Below are positions 30,197 to 40,142 of a stretch of 64,000 bases of DNA, one piece after another. The notes beneath the pieces are model-generated. The model saw nothing but the letters and a program-made list of their open reading frames with translations, was not told the DNA's origin and did no database searches. The position numbers were made by a program, and so were the translations under genes. How positions within the stretch are numbered: the first letter of the stretch is position 1; each line of letters opens with the position of its first letter. The stretch spans positions 248,001-312,000 of the forward strand of contig CAJIYM010000003.1 in assembly GCA_905181635.1 (NCBI GenBank), in the 5' to 3' direction. This stretch comes from an uncultured Flavobacteriales bacterium. Lineage in GTDB: Bacteria; Bacteroidota; Bacteroidia; Flavobacteriales; BACL11.

Positions 30197-31582
30197 CTAA
30201 ATATGTATTACCTCATCATAAGCATCAGCAACTGCTTCCATAACGGCTTCACTCATTGTTGGGTGAGGGTGAATCGCTTTCAATACTTCATGCCCTGTAG
30301 TTTCTAATTTACGAGCAACTACTGCTTCAGCAATCAATTCTGTAACATTATATCCTATCATATGGCAACCTAACCATTCTCCATATTTAGCATCAAAAAT
30401 AACTTTTACAAAACCATCTTTATGTCCTGCTGCAGATGCTTTTCCAGATGCTGTAAAAGGAAATTTCCCTACTTTAATTTCATATCCTGCTTCTTTAGCA
30501 GCTGATTCAGTCATTCCTACTGATGCAATTTCTGGACTAGCATAAGTACATCCAGGAATATTACCGTAATCAATTGGCTCAGGATTCTGACCAGCAATTT
30601 TCTCTACACAAGTAATTCCTTCAGCAGAGGCAACATGAGCAAGTGAATTATTTGGCAATACATCACCAATTGCATGATATCCACTTATATTAGTATTATA
30701 GTAATCATCTACAATAATTTTACCTTTTTCTGTTTTAATTCCTACTTCTTCTAATCCTATATTCTCAATATTAGCGACAATACCAACAGCTGAAAGAACC
30801 ACATCACATTCTATAGTTTCTTCTCCTTTTTTAGTTTTTATAAGGACTTTACAATCAGAACCATTAGTATCAACTTTCTCAACTGAAGAGTTAGTCATTA
30901 CTTTAATTCCTGACTTTTTGAATGATCTTTGTAGCTGCTTAGAAATATCAACATCTTCAATAGGTACAATATTTGGCATAAACTCAACAACAGTAACATC
31001 AGTACCCATTGCATTATAAAAATAAGCAAACTCCACACCAATTGCTCCTGAACCAACGATCACCATTTTTTTAGGTGCCTTTTTCAAAACAAGCGCATCT
31101 CTATACCCAATAATTTTTTTTCCATCTTGAGGTAAATTTGGGAGCTGTCTACTTCTAGCTCCTGTTGCTACAATAATATTTTTTGCTGAATAATCAGTTG
31201 ATTTTCCATCAACAGTAACAGCTACTTTATTTCCTGGCTTTACTTTTCCAAAACCATAAATTACTTCAACTTTATTCTTTTTAAGTAAATATGCTATTCC
31301 ATTACTCATTCCATCAGCAACATCTCTACTTCTTTTAATAATTGCAGGGAAGTCAGTATGCGCCTCTTTTACAGTAATTCCGTAATCTTCAGCATGATTA
31401 ATGTATTCAAACACTTGAGCTGACTTTAATAATGCTTTAGTTGGAATACATCCCCAGTTTAAGCAAATTCCACCTAAACTTTCTTTTTCAATAACTGCTA
31501 CTTTTAATCCTAATTGTGACGCACGGATAGCTGAAACATATCCTCCAGGCCCACTTCCTAATACAATAACATCATAGTTCAT
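30197..31582 (-). CDS. lpdA: Dihydrolipoyl dehydrogenase
   Basis: E3 flavoenzyme of the 2-oxoacid dehydrogenase complexes; reoxidises dihydrolipoamide with NAD. The 461-aa product shows the FAD motif GSGPGGY, the redox disulfide GGICLNWGCIPTKALL (C-x4-C), the NAD motif GSGAIGVEFAYF and the C-terminal catalytic AIHPHPTMSE. It depends on lipoate, and lipA lies further on in the window but is not linked. Monocistronic, convergent with metK. Confidence 0.98.
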   Translation of the reverse strand: MNYDVIVLGSGPGGYVSAIRASQLGLKVAVIEKESLGGICLNWGCIPTKALLKSAQVFEYINHAEDYGITVKEAHTDFPAIIKRSRDVADGMSNGIAYLLKKNKVEVIYGFGKVKPGNKVAVTVDGKSTDYSAKNIIVATGARSRQLPNLPQDGKKIIGYRDALVLKKAPKKMVIVGSGAIGVEFAYFYNAMGTDVTVVEFMPNIVPIEDVDISKQLQRSFKKSGIKVMTNSSVEKVDTNGSDCKVLIKTKKGEETIECDVVLSAVGIVANIENIGLEEVGIKTEKGKIIVDDYYNTNISGYHAIGDVLPNNSLAHVASAEGITCVEKIAGQNPEPIDYGNIPGCTYASPEIASVGMTESAAKEAGYEIKVGKFPFTASGKASAAGHKDGFVKVIFDAKYGEWLGCHMIGYNVTELIAEAVVARKLETTGHEVLKAIHPHPTMSEAVMEAVADAYDEVIHI

Positions 31583-31797
31583 TTTACTATTTTTTTAAAT
31601 TCATATTTAAGAATACAATATTAGATAAAACATCTTAAACTGAGATATCGTTCATACATCTTTTTTCAAGGCTTTAAGACTTTCCAAAATAACATTCACA
31701 AACACTAGTAATTTTAACAACTATCTCTCTTTCGTTTAGTTCAAATTTATTAATCAGTATCTGCATCAATCGAAAGTGGTGTAAAACTTAAATTTTG

Positions 31798-31805
31798 TAA
31801 GTTTG
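31798..31805 (+). promoter_or_regulatory. Candidate -7 box for the ten-gene M61-aroA run
   Basis: TAAGTTTG 17 bases before the ATG at 31823. The remaining 240-bp gap to lpdA (31583-31822) is stop-rich and shows no gene; a minus-strand TAAATTTG at 31742-31749 could serve lpdA but would leave a 160-base leader. Confidence 0.45.
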
Positions 31806-31822
31806 TAAATAAATTCTTTAAG

Positions 31823-33529
31823 ATGATAAATTACTATATTTCTTATTCAAATCCACACAGACATTTTGTGGATTTTGAATTTACTGCCAAAACAAATGGT
31901 GCAAATAAGATGCAGTTTCAACTTCCTTCTTGGCGTCCTGGAAGATACGAACTTGCTGATTTTTCGCAAAACATCCAAAAATGGGCTGCCTTTGACGAAA
32001 ATAACAACTCACTTGCCTTTCAAAAAATCACAAAAGATTTATGGGAAGTTATTTCTGAAGATGCAATGGAAGTTACGATTACCTATAACTTTTATTCTAA
32101 TCAATTAGATGCAGGATCCTGTTATTTAGATGAACATCAATTGTATATAAACCCTGTACACTGTATGTTTTATATTGTTGGTAGGAAAGAAGAAAGCTAT
32201 ACTTTAAATCTAGAAATACCTAGCACTTATAAAATTGCTTCCTCTATGAAGCAAGAAGAAAATACTTTAACAGTAAAAGGTTATGATTTGTTAGCAGAAT
32301 CGCCAATTATTTGTTCAGATAGTTTACAGCATGGAACTTATGAAGTTGATGAAATCACATTTCACATATGGTTTCAAGGAAAATGCAATCCTGATTGGGA
32401 GAAACTTAACAAAGATTTTACAGCTTTTACAAAAAGTCAAATAAAACACTTTGGCGAATTTCCTGTTGATGAATATCATTACTTTTTTCAAATCACTCCT
32501 TACAGAAGTTATCATGGTGTGGAACATACCAAAAATACTGTTTTACTTTTAGGGCCTGGTAACGAAATAATGGACAAAAGATATGAAGATTTATTGGGAG
32601 TTTGTTCGCATGAGTTATATCATACTTGGAATATAAAGGCTATCAGGCCAGTAGAAATGTATCCATACGACTACACTAAGGAAAATTACTTTCGAACCGG
32701 ATTTGTTGCCGAAGGTGTCACTACCTACATGGGAGATATGATGCTTTATAATTCTGGAGTATTTAATTGGGAAGAGTTTATTAAAACTCAGAATCAGAAT
32801 TTAGAAAGGCACTTAACTAACTACGGAAGATATAATTTATCTGTTGCCGATAGTGGTTTTGATAATTGGTTAGATGGTTACAAATTAGGCTCTCCTAATA
32901 GGAAAACATCTATTTACCCTGATGCGGCTCTTTGTATGCTGATGGTTGATCTAGAGATTATAAGAAATACAGATGGAAGGAATAGTTTACATTCTGTAAT
33001 GAAAGAGTTGTATGAAGAGTTTGCTCAAAAAGATAAAGGATATACTGAAGATGATTTTAGAAATATCTGTGTAGCATTTGGAGGATTAAAAGTTGCTGAG
33101 ATTTTTGAAAATCATATTTATGGAACTGAGGATTACATCCCAACTTTAAAAACTGCTTTAGCAGTTGTAGGTATTGAATTAAAAGAAAAGAAAAACCCTA
33201 ACCTTTCTGCACAATATTTTGGTTTAGTTGCTGTAAAAGAGGATGGTAAAGTAATTATAAAGAAAGTAGAGCCAAACTCTGTAACAGATAAAAATAAAAT
33301 AGCTCCTGAAGATGAAATTACAAAAATAAATGGAGAGAATATAGAAGGAAAGCTTTCAGATATTTTAAAAGACTGTAAAGATGAAGTTACATTTACAATA
33401 AAAAAGAAGTTCTCAGAAAAAGCAATACCTTTAGCTATTGGAAATTATTATCAATTGTTAGAACTAATTAGAGAAGAAGATGCAACAGCTGAGCAATTAA
33501 CTTTAAGAAAAGTTTGGAGCAATAATTAA
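31823..33529 (+). CDS. M61-family (glycyl aminopeptidase-like) metallopeptidase with PDZ domain
   Basis: Zinc peptidase of clan MA. The 568-aa protein has the M61 N-terminal beta domain (FQLPSWRPGRYELADF), the catalytic HELYHTW (about residues 262-268), the downstream third-ligand Glu in GFVAEGVTTYMGD, and a C-terminal PDZ-like domain (FGLVAVKEDGKVIIKKVEP, DEITKINGENI). No signal peptide is visible, so it appears cytoplasmic. First gene of a run in which every junction down to aroA overlaps or is only a few bases. Confidence 0.92.
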   Translation: MINYYISYSNPHRHFVDFEFTAKTNGANKMQFQLPSWRPGRYELADFSQNIQKWAAFDENNNSLAFQKITKDLWEVISEDAMEVTITYNFYSNQLDAGSCYLDEHQLYINPVHCMFYIVGRKEESYTLNLEIPSTYKIASSMKQEENTLTVKGYDLLAESPIICSDSLQHGTYEVDEITFHIWFQGKCNPDWEKLNKDFTAFTKSQIKHFGEFPVDEYHYFFQITPYRSYHGVEHTKNTVLLLGPGNEIMDKRYEDLLGVCSHELYHTWNIKAIRPVEMYPYDYTKENYFRTGFVAEGVTTYMGDMMLYNSGVFNWEEFIKTQNQNLERHLTNYGRYNLSVADSGFDNWLDGYKLGSPNRKTSIYPDAALCMLMVDLEIIRNTDGRNSLHSVMKELYEEFAQKDKGYTEDDFRNICVAFGGLKVAEIFENHIYGTEDYIPTLKTALAVVGIELKEKKNPNLSAQYFGLVAVKEDGKVIIKKVEPNSVTDKNKIAPEDEITKINGENIEGKLSDILKDCKDEVTFTIKKKFSEKAIPLAIGNYYQLLELIREEDATAEQLTLRKVWSNN

Positions 33530-33530
33530 A

Positions 33531-33719
33531 ATGAAAAAAATAAAAATACATAAAGGAAGAAAATATAGTATATGTTCATGTGGACTAAGTAATACACTGC
33601 CTTTATGTGATAATGCTCATAGGAAATATAATGAGGAAAATAAAACAAATTATAAATCAGTTAAGATAATATCTGAAGAAACAACTAAAATAAATATTAA
33701 TTCATCAACATGGAAATAA
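33531..33719 (+). CDS. CDGSH-type iron-sulfur domain protein
   Basis: Small 62-aa protein with CSCGLSNTLPLCDNAHR, fitting the mitoNEET pattern C-x-C-x2-S-x3-P-x-C-D-x-x-H that binds a 2Fe-2S cluster with three Cys and one His. The usual CDGSH reads CDNAH here. One base after the M61 gene and overlapping the next by 10 bases. Role (redox or cluster transfer) unknown. Confidence 0.9.
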   Translation: MKKIKIHKGRKYSICSCGLSNTLPLCDNAHRKYNEENKTNYKSVKIISEETTKININSSTWK

Positions 33720-34759
33720 AAAAAATACTATCAACTTTACTAAGCATACTATTTTGTGCAGTTTCATTTGCTCAGAATGTCCCACAAGGAATCAACTATC
33801 AAGCCCTTGCAAGAGATGCTAATGGCGATATATTGATGAATCAAACTTTAACGATTCAGTTTTCTGTTATATCAGATATTGCAGATACAACAAATACAGG
33901 TATCAGTTGGCAAGAAACCCACACAGTATCTACTAATGATTATGGTTTATATACAGCCATTATAGGACAGGGAACAGCAACATCTGTTGGTAGTTCAGTA
34001 GCATTTGATTCTATTAATTGGGGAGCCTCCAATCATTTATTAAAAGTAGAGGTAAATTATGGAGGGGGTCTTGTAGATATGGGAACCACAGCATTTATGA
34101 GTGTTCCTTATGCACTTTATTCAGGAGGAGGAGTATCTCGAATAGTTGCAGGAGTTGGAGTATTTATTAGTCCAGACGTAGGTACTGGAGAAGTAACAAT
34201 AAATACATATGGTGGTGGTGTATTTGGTGGTGCTGCCACAAGTAAAACATTTTATATTACATTTGCTACAAATCAAGATTTTAAGGTAAATCAACAGCCT
34301 TTATATGACGATGGTATTGTTAGATTTGGATGGGATGCTCCCGGAAATGATATAGAATTTTATCTTATACCTGGTTCAGAACCAAGTGGTATTAATCCAG
34401 CAACTGGTGTCCCATGGGGAAATATACCATCTCTAGGGTCGGGATTTCCTGCAAGTCAATTACAAGCAAATGTTTGGAATAATGATTCGTTTTTACCTTC
34501 AGTTAGCACTTTTATTTCTCCTGGGGTGACTTATGACTTAATGCCTACTGGTGTATTTGCTTTGGAGCGCGGTTCAGGGACAATTAGCCCTTATTATGAT
34601 CAGGCAAATCCTTATATTGCCCCAAATTTCTCAGGATTTAATTCCATCAATTCATATATTGGAAATCCTCCACCATTCCCTACTTATAATTTTATATATC
34701 ATAATTTAGGGTCATCTAGCAATACAACATTACAAATCACCAGAATATCAAATGACTAA
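33710..34759 (+). CDS. Secreted tail-fibre/collar-like protein of Bacteroidota
   Basis: Predicted 349-aa exported protein (signal peptide to SFAQ, about residue 21). Residues 23-150 match a widespread Bacteroidota N-terminal domain: PQGINYQALARDANG, WQETHTVSTNDYGLYTAIIGQG, INWG, MGTTAFMSVPYALYSGG. The rest (from about 165) is a unique beta-rich region ending in ITRISND with no T9SS tail. It overlaps the CDGSH gene by 10 bases and hpt by 8, an odd place for an exported protein. Function unknown. Confidence 0.75.
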   Translation: MEIKKILSTLLSILFCAVSFAQNVPQGINYQALARDANGDILMNQTLTIQFSVISDIADTTNTGISWQETHTVSTNDYGLYTAIIGQGTATSVGSSVAFDSINWGASNHLLKVEVNYGGGLVDMGTTAFMSVPYALYSGGGVSRIVAGVGVFISPDVGTGEVTINTYGGGVFGGAATSKTFYITFATNQDFKVNQQPLYDDGIVRFGWDAPGNDIEFYLIPGSEPSGINPATGVPWGNIPSLGSGFPASQLQANVWNNDSFLPSVSTFISPGVTYDLMPTGVFALERGSGTISPYYDQANPYIAPNFSGFNSINSYIGNPPPFPTYNFIYHNLGSSSNTTLQITRISND

Positions 34760-35291
34760 GGAGATAGATATAAAAGATAAAATATTTGAGATATTTATAT
34801 CAGAAGATGAAATTTCATCTATAGTTCATTCAATGGCTAATCAGATTAACAATAGTGGAGTTAAAGATCCTCTTTTTATTGCCGTATTAAATGGATCTTT
34901 CATTTTTGCAGCAGATATCATGAGAAAAATTAATATCCCAAACTGTGAAATATCTTTTATCAAGCTTTCCTCCTATTTAGGAACTGAAACTGCAGGTAAA
35001 GTAAATGAATTAATTGGATTAGGTAAAAATATTAGAAACAGAAATGTTGTAATTTTAGAAGACATCATTGATACAGGAATTACATTAGAAAAAATAATGT
35101 CATTACTTGAAAAAGAAGAAGTAGCAGATATAAAAGTAGCTACATTATTATTTAAGCCCGAGGCTTATAAAAAAGATATTGAGATTGACTTTATAGGAAA
35201 ATCAATCCCAAATGATTTTGTTGTAGGATATGGCCTAGATTATGACGAAATTGGTCGTAATTTGCCACATATTTATAAACTAAAAGAATAG
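34752..35291 (+). CDS. hpt: Hypoxanthine phosphoribosyltransferase
   Basis: Purine salvage enzyme making IMP or GMP from hypoxanthine or guanine and PRPP. The 179-aa protein has the PRPP motif VVILEDIIDTGITL and the SSYLGTETAGK loop region. It starts inside the end of the upstream gene (8-base overlap) and is 3 bases from adk, giving a purine nucleotide pair. Confidence 0.96.
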   Translation: MTKEIDIKDKIFEIFISEDEISSIVHSMANQINNSGVKDPLFIAVLNGSFIFAADIMRKINIPNCEISFIKLSSYLGTETAGKVNELIGLGKNIRNRNVVILEDIIDTGITLEKIMSLLEKEEVADIKVATLLFKPEAYKKDIEIDFIGKSIPNDFVVGYGLDYDEIGRNLPHIYKLKE

Positions 35292-35294
35292 AAC

Positions 35295-35867
35295 ATGTTA
35301 AACCTAGTATTATTTGGTCCTCCTGGGGCTGGAAAAGGAACACAATCCAACCTGTTAATTGATAAATATAATTTAGTACACCTATCGACAGGGGATATTT
35401 TAAGAGGAGAGATTACAGCAGGAACATCCTTAGGCCTAGAGGCAAAATTGATTATGGATAGAGGTGATTTAGTTTCAGATGAAATAGTTATCGGTATGAT
35501 ATCTTCCAAATTAGATAATAACCCAAATTCAAACGGATTTATTTTTGATGGCTTTCCAAGAACAGCAGCACAAGCTAATGCTTTAGATAATCTCTTGTCT
35601 GATAAAGGAACATCAATATCTGCAATGCTTTCATTAAAAGTAGAAGATGCAGAACTTATAAAAAGATTACTCGCAAGAGGAAAAGATTCAGGAAGAGCAG
35701 ATGACAAAAACGAAAGTATAATTGCCAATAGAATTAATGAATACAATAATAAAACAGCTCCATTAAAAGATTTCTATGCTAATCAAGAAAAACTTTCAGA
35801 AATTGAAGGCTTAGGAAGTGTAGAAGATATTGCTCATAAATTAAACTCTGTTATTGACAATCTTTAA
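35295..35867 (+). CDS. adk: Adenylate kinase
   Basis: Interconverts AMP, ADP and ATP. The 190-aa short form has FGPPGAGKGTQ (P-loop), STGDILRGEI (AMP site), IFDGFPRTAAQA, and a short LID (RGKDSGRADDKNES) rather than the long zinc-type LID. It lies directly upstream of obg without spacing. Confidence 0.98.
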   Translation: MLNLVLFGPPGAGKGTQSNLLIDKYNLVHLSTGDILRGEITAGTSLGLEAKLIMDRGDLVSDEIVIGMISSKLDNNPNSNGFIFDGFPRTAAQANALDNLLSDKGTSISAMLSLKVEDAELIKRLLARGKDSGRADDKNESIIANRINEYNNKTAPLKDFYANQEKLSEIEGLGSVEDIAHKLNSVIDNL

Positions 35868-36866
35868 ATGAGAGTTAAAAATTCAAACTTTGTTGATTAT
35901 GTAAAAATCTTCTGCCGGTCAGGTAGAGGCGGTGCCGGTTCATCTCATTTTTTGAGAGATAAAACTACTGCTAAAGGTGGCCCTGACGGAGGTGATGGAG
36001 GGCATGGTGGAAGCATAATCATTAGAGGAAATAAACAAATGTGGACCCTACTCCACTTACGCTACAAAAAACACATTTTTGGGGAACATGGAGGAATAGG
36101 AACTGGAAATCATAGTTTTGGGAAAGATGGGAAAAGTAGCTATATTGATGTTCCTCTAGGAACAATTGGAAAAGATGCTGAAACAGGAGAAGTCCTATTT
36201 GAAATCACTGAAGAAGCAGAAGAGCATGTTATAGTTAAAGGAGGTATGGGAGGTAGAGGAAACTCTCACTTTAAATCCCCTACTAATCAATCACCAAGAT
36301 ACGCACAACCAGGAGGAGATGTGGTTGAAGGTTGGTTTGTATTAGAATTAAAAGTATTAGCAGATATTGGTTTAGTAGGCTTTCCAAATGCTGGAAAATC
36401 AACTTTACTTTCAGTAGTTTCAGCTGCAAAGCCACAAATAGCTAATTATCCCTTTACAACTTTAGTGCCAAATTTAGGAATTGTTTCCTACAGAGGGGAT
36501 AAGTCATTTATTATGGCAGATATTCCAGGAATAATTGAAGGCGCTTCAGAAGGGAAAGGATTAGGATTACGATTCTTGCGTCATATTGAAAGAAACTCCA
36601 CATTACTATTTATGGTTCCTGCAGATTCGGATGATATTGCAAAGGAATACAAAATACTTTTAGGGGAATTACAAAAATATAATCCTGAATTATTGGATAA
36701 AGATAGGATACTTGCAATTAGTAAATCAGACATGTTGGATGAAGAATTGATAGCCGAAATAAAAGAAGAATTACCAACTGACCTTCCTGCTCTATTCATT
36801 TCTTCAGTAGCACAGCAAGGAATAACTGAACTCAAAGATTTAATCTGGAAAAAACTAAATGACTAA
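35868..36866 (+). CDS. obg: Obg-family GTPase (CgtA)
   Basis: Ribosome-associated GTPase for 50S assembly and stress control. The 332-aa product has the glycine-rich Obg fold ([25 protein letters not shown]), then G1 [13 protein letters not shown]3 DIPGI and G4-like SKSD. It lacks the C-terminal OCT extension seen in some Gram-positive homologues. It directly abuts adk and overlaps the PAP2 gene by one base. Confidence 0.98.
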   Translation: MRVKNSNFVDYVKIFCRSGRGGAGSSHFLRDKTTAKGGPDGGDGGHGGSIIIRGNKQMWTLLHLRYKKHIFGEHGGIGTGNHSFGKDGKSSYIDVPLGTIGKDAETGEVLFEITEEAEEHVIVKGGMGGRGNSHFKSPTNQSPRYAQPGGDVVEGWFVLELKVLADIGLVGFPNAGKSTLLSVVSAAKPQIANYPFTTLVPNLGIVSYRGDKSFIMADIPGIIEGASEGKGLGLRFLRHIERNSTLLFMVPADSDDIAKEYKILLGELQKYNPELLDKDRILAISKSDMLDEELIAEIKEELPTDLPALFISSVAQQGITELKDLIWKKLND

Positions 36867-37543
36867 TGGAAAATCTGCAGAAAATAGATGAATATTTTTT
36901 CAGATTAATTAATTCTTCAGGATGGGAACAAATGGATGGATTAATGATTCTCATTTCTTCAAAATGGTTCTGGATTCCGCTTTATCTTTTCATACTATAC
37001 AAGCTCTACAGTAAATTTTCTGTTAGCTTTATTAAAATATTACTATCCTTAGGCTTGCTAATTTTTCTAGCAGATTTTGGCTCAGTTCATTTGTTTAAAG
37101 AAATTTTTCAAAGAGCAAGACCTTGTTATGCCTTAGAAGGAATAAGAATAGTAGATGGATGTGGAGGTCCGTTTGGTTTTATTAGTTCGCATGCGGCGAA
37201 CTCTTTTTCTCTTGTATTTTTTATTGCATTACTTTTTAGAAATTATTGGGGGTTTGTACATTTATTCTCTTGGGCAGTACTAGTTGGCTTTAGCAGAGTG
37301 TATTTAGGTGTTCATTATCCTTTTGATATTTTGGGTGGTATGTTTTGGGGACTATTTGTAAGTTTGCTAGTATATTATATTTATAAAATGAAAATAAAAG
37401 ATTTTGATTGGCTTTGGTTTGGTTGGCTCGTATTAGTTGTAATCTGGAATTTTGTTTGGCCTCAAGTACCACCTATTGCAGATGTACTTGTAGCTATAAT
37501 TTTATCGCTTGCTGTAATTAAAATTAAAAAAAGAAATACATGA
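36866..37543 (+). CDS. PAP2-family membrane phosphatase
   Basis: Integral membrane lipid or undecaprenyl-pyrophosphate-type phosphatase. The 225-aa protein has several transmembrane segments and the three PAP2 motifs: KEIFQRARP (KX6RP), SSHAANSFS (PSGH variant with Ser at the first position) and SRVYLGVHYPFD (SRX5HX3D). It overlaps obg by one base and pafA by four. Substrate (undecaprenyl pyrophosphate versus lipid A phosphate) cannot be told. Confidence 0.92.
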   Translation: MENLQKIDEYFFRLINSSGWEQMDGLMILISSKWFWIPLYLFILYKLYSKFSVSFIKILLSLGLLIFLADFGSVHLFKEIFQRARPCYALEGIRIVDGCGGPFGFISSHAANSFSLVFFIALLFRNYWGFVHLFSWAVLVGFSRVYLGVHYPFDILGGMFWGLFVSLLVYYIYKMKIKDFDWLWFGWLVLVVIWNFVWPQVPPIADVLVAIILSLAVIKIKKRNT

Positions 37544-39156
37544 AAAAAATACTACTAATATCCTTAGTACTTATAACAGGGTTTCAATCTTTTTCACAGA
37601 AAGGAAAAAAAGGGATTTCTATTTCTTTAGAAATTAATACAAAAAATGATTTACAAAAACCAAAACTGGTTGTTGGGATAGTAGTCGATCAAATGCGTTA
37701 TGATTACATCTACAGATTTTGGGATGATTTTGGAAACGATGGTTTTAAAAGACTTATAAATGAAGGTCATTTTTTTAGGAATGCACAGTTCGGATATGTA
37801 CCAACTTATACTGGACCAGGACATGCGAGTATCTATACAGGAACAACACCCTCCGTACATGGAATTATAGCAAATGATTGGTATGACAAGAACTCTGAAG
37901 AATATATTTATTGTGCTGGAGATGGTGATATGCATACTGTTTGTGATTGTGATCAAAAAAATACAGATGTAGTATCTGCTGATGGAAAAATGTCACCACA
38001 TCACATGCTTACAACAACTTTCAGTGACGAATTAAAGCTTTTTAATAATGAAAGTAAAGTATTTGGAATCTCGCTAAAAGATAGAGGGGCAATTTTACCA
38101 GCAGGACATTCTGCTAATGGAGCTTTTTGGCTAAGTAGTGATGGAAAGTGGATTACTTCTTCTTTTTATATGGATCAACTTCCTGATTATATTAAAACAA
38201 TAAATGATAACAATCCTTCAGAAACTTACCTTAAAGGAGAGTGGGCTGTAAAAGGAGAGTTTTCTCATAATCTTGACGCTTTATTACTAACGGGTGCAAA
38301 ATCGATAAAAAAGACGCCATTTGGGAATAGTATCTTAAAAGATCTAGCAATTGATATTATAAATAAAGAAGAATTAGGACAAGGAAAAAATACAGATATA
38401 ATTACTATTAGTTTTTCTTCTACTGATTATATTGGTCATAAGTACGGGCCACATGCTGCAGAAATTAAGGACACTTATATCCGTTTAGATAATGATATCG
38501 CAGATATTTTGAATAATCTAGACAAAGAAATTGGAGCGGAAAATGTAGTGCTTTTCATTACTGCTGATCATGGAGTTGTTTCTGAGCCACAAGAACTTTT
38601 AGAAAGAAATATTCCTGCTGGATATTTTGATGGATCTGTTATGAAAACAGAATTATCAACTTATCTAATTACTAATTATGGTGAAGGAGAGTGGATAAAA
38701 AACTATTCTAACAACCAATTATTTTTAAATCAAAAATTAATTTCAGAACGAAGCATAGATCTTCAAGAAATTGAGAGAAAATGTGCTAATTTTTTCTTAA
38801 AATATGAATGGGTTAAAAACACATATACAGCAACTCAAATAAATGAAAACGAATATAACAATTCATTTCATTCCTTAATTCAAAGAGGTTATAATCAGAA
38901 AAGATCGGGTGATGTAATTGTCAGTTTACAAACTGGTTGGCTATCGTCTTATTGGGAAAAAGGAGGTACAACTCACGGATCATCTTATAGTTATGACACT
39001 CATGTACCACTAATTTTCTGGGGAGGAAAAATACCTCAAGGACAAACGGACAGAAAAGTTAATATCCGTGATATTGCACCAACAATTTCTACAATTTTAG
39101 GAACGGCATATCCAAATGGCTGTACCGGAAATCCTTTACCAGAAGTAACTGAGTGA
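37540..39156 (+). CDS. PafA-type alkaline phosphatase
   Basis: Exported phosphomonoesterase of the alkaline phosphatase superfamily. The 538-aa protein has a signal peptide (to QSFSQ), VVGIVVDQMRYDY (metal Asp), the nucleophile Thr region YTGPGHASIYTG, FSSTDYIGHKYGPH and TADHGV metal ligands. Length and motifs fit the phosphate-insensitive PafA enzymes of flavobacteria. Four-base ATGA overlap with the PAP2 gene and overlap with aroB. Confidence 0.92.
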   Translation: MKKILLISLVLITGFQSFSQKGKKGISISLEINTKNDLQKPKLVVGIVVDQMRYDYIYRFWDDFGNDGFKRLINEGHFFRNAQFGYVPTYTGPGHASIYTGTTPSVHGIIANDWYDKNSEEYIYCAGDGDMHTVCDCDQKNTDVVSADGKMSPHHMLTTTFSDELKLFNNESKVFGISLKDRGAILPAGHSANGAFWLSSDGKWITSSFYMDQLPDYIKTINDNNPSETYLKGEWAVKGEFSHNLDALLLTGAKSIKKTPFGNSILKDLAIDIINKEELGQGKNTDIITISFSSTDYIGHKYGPHAAEIKDTYIRLDNDIADILNNLDKEIGAENVVLFITADHGVVSEPQELLERNIPAGYFDGSVMKTELSTYLITNYGEGEWIKNYSNNQLFLNQKLISERSIDLQEIERKCANFFLKYEWVKNTYTATQINENEYNNSFHSLIQRGYNQKRSGDVIVSLQTGWLSSYWEKGGTTHGSSYSYDTHVPLIFWGGKIPQGQTDRKVNIRDIAPTISTILGTAYPNGCTGNPLPEVTE

Positions 39157-40142
39157 AAGAAATAAAAGCAATAGATTATTCGATTTGGATTGGAGAAAAT
39201 TCTCTTTCAAAACTTGATATTTCTACTTACTCCAAAGTTGCTATTTTGGTAGATGAAAATACCAAGAGAGATTGTTTATTCAAACTTCCACAAATAGAAA
39301 ACGCTCTTATTATTGAAATTAAATCAGGGGAGGAATACAAGAATATTAGCACATGTAATTTCATTTGGGAACAACTCACCATAAATAATTTCGACCGAAA
39401 TGCACTGCTTATCAACCTAGGAGGTGGAGTCATTGGTGATATGGGAGGATTTTGTGCTGCTAATTATAAAAGAGGTTTAGAGTTCATTCACATCCCTACT
39501 ACTTTACTTTCTATGGTGGATGCTTCTGTGGGAGGTAAATTAGGTATTAACTTCAAAGGGTTTAAAAACCAAATTGGACTTTTTAATAATCCGAATTCAG
39601 TATTAATTTATCCTAAATTTTTAGAAACACTTGAGGAAAGCGAGTTGAAGTCAGGTTTTGCAGAAGTGGTAAAACACGCCTTGATTTCAGATAACTCTCT
39701 TTGGTTAAAACTTAAGAATACGCCTTTTGCTGATTTGGATTGGAAAGATATTATTGATACCTCTGTTCACATAAAAAATAAGATTGTTTTAGCAGATCCT
39801 TTTGAAAAAGGAGAACGAAAGAAACTCAATTTTGGGCATACTTTTGGTCATGCAATTGAAAGTTATTATTTGGAAAATGGAACACCTATTTCTCATGGGG
39901 AAGCAATATTTATGGGAATGATATTAGAAACTGAAATTTCTGATTTATCAGAAATTAATAAAAATGAAATTAAGAATTATCTCCTTAGTAATTTTGCTTT
40001 ACCGTATACTCCAAAAAAAACATATCTTCATAAATTCCTATTAAACGATAAGAAAAACCAAAATGAAAAAATTAATTTCACGTTATTAAGTGGAATAGGA
40101 AATTGTTCAATTGATAATCTTTTCTCTATAAATGAATTATAA
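39153..40142 (+). CDS. aroB: 3-dehydroquinate synthase
   Basis: Second step of the shikimate pathway (DAHP to dehydroquinate, NAD- and metal-dependent). The 329-aa protein, slightly short for the family, has GGGVIGDMGGFCAANYKRG, PTTLLSMVDASVGGK, the KHALI metal ligand region and FGHTFGHAIE. The start is GTG overlapping the pafA TGA. It overlaps aroA by 11 bases. Confidence 0.97.
   Translation: MKEIKAIDYSIWIGENSLSKLDISTYSKVAILVDENTKRDCLFKLPQIENALIIEIKSGEEYKNISTCNFIWEQLTINNFDRNALLINLGGGVIGDMGGFCAANYKRGLEFIHIPTTLLSMVDASVGGKLGINFKGFKNQIGLFNNPNSVLIYPKFLETLEESELKSGFAEVVKHALISDNSLWLKLKNTPFADLDWKDIIDTSVHIKNKIVLADPFEKGERKKLNFGHTFGHAIESYYLENGTPISHGEAIFMGMILETEISDLSEINKNEIKNYLLSNFALPYTPKKTYLHKFLLNDKKNQNEKINFTLLSGIGNCSIDNLFSINEL

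Noticed and set aside
31583-31822. Possible small gene in the 240-bp divergent gap between lpdA and the M61 gene
   Set aside because: Stop codons are dense in all frames that I read; only promoter-like boxes were found.
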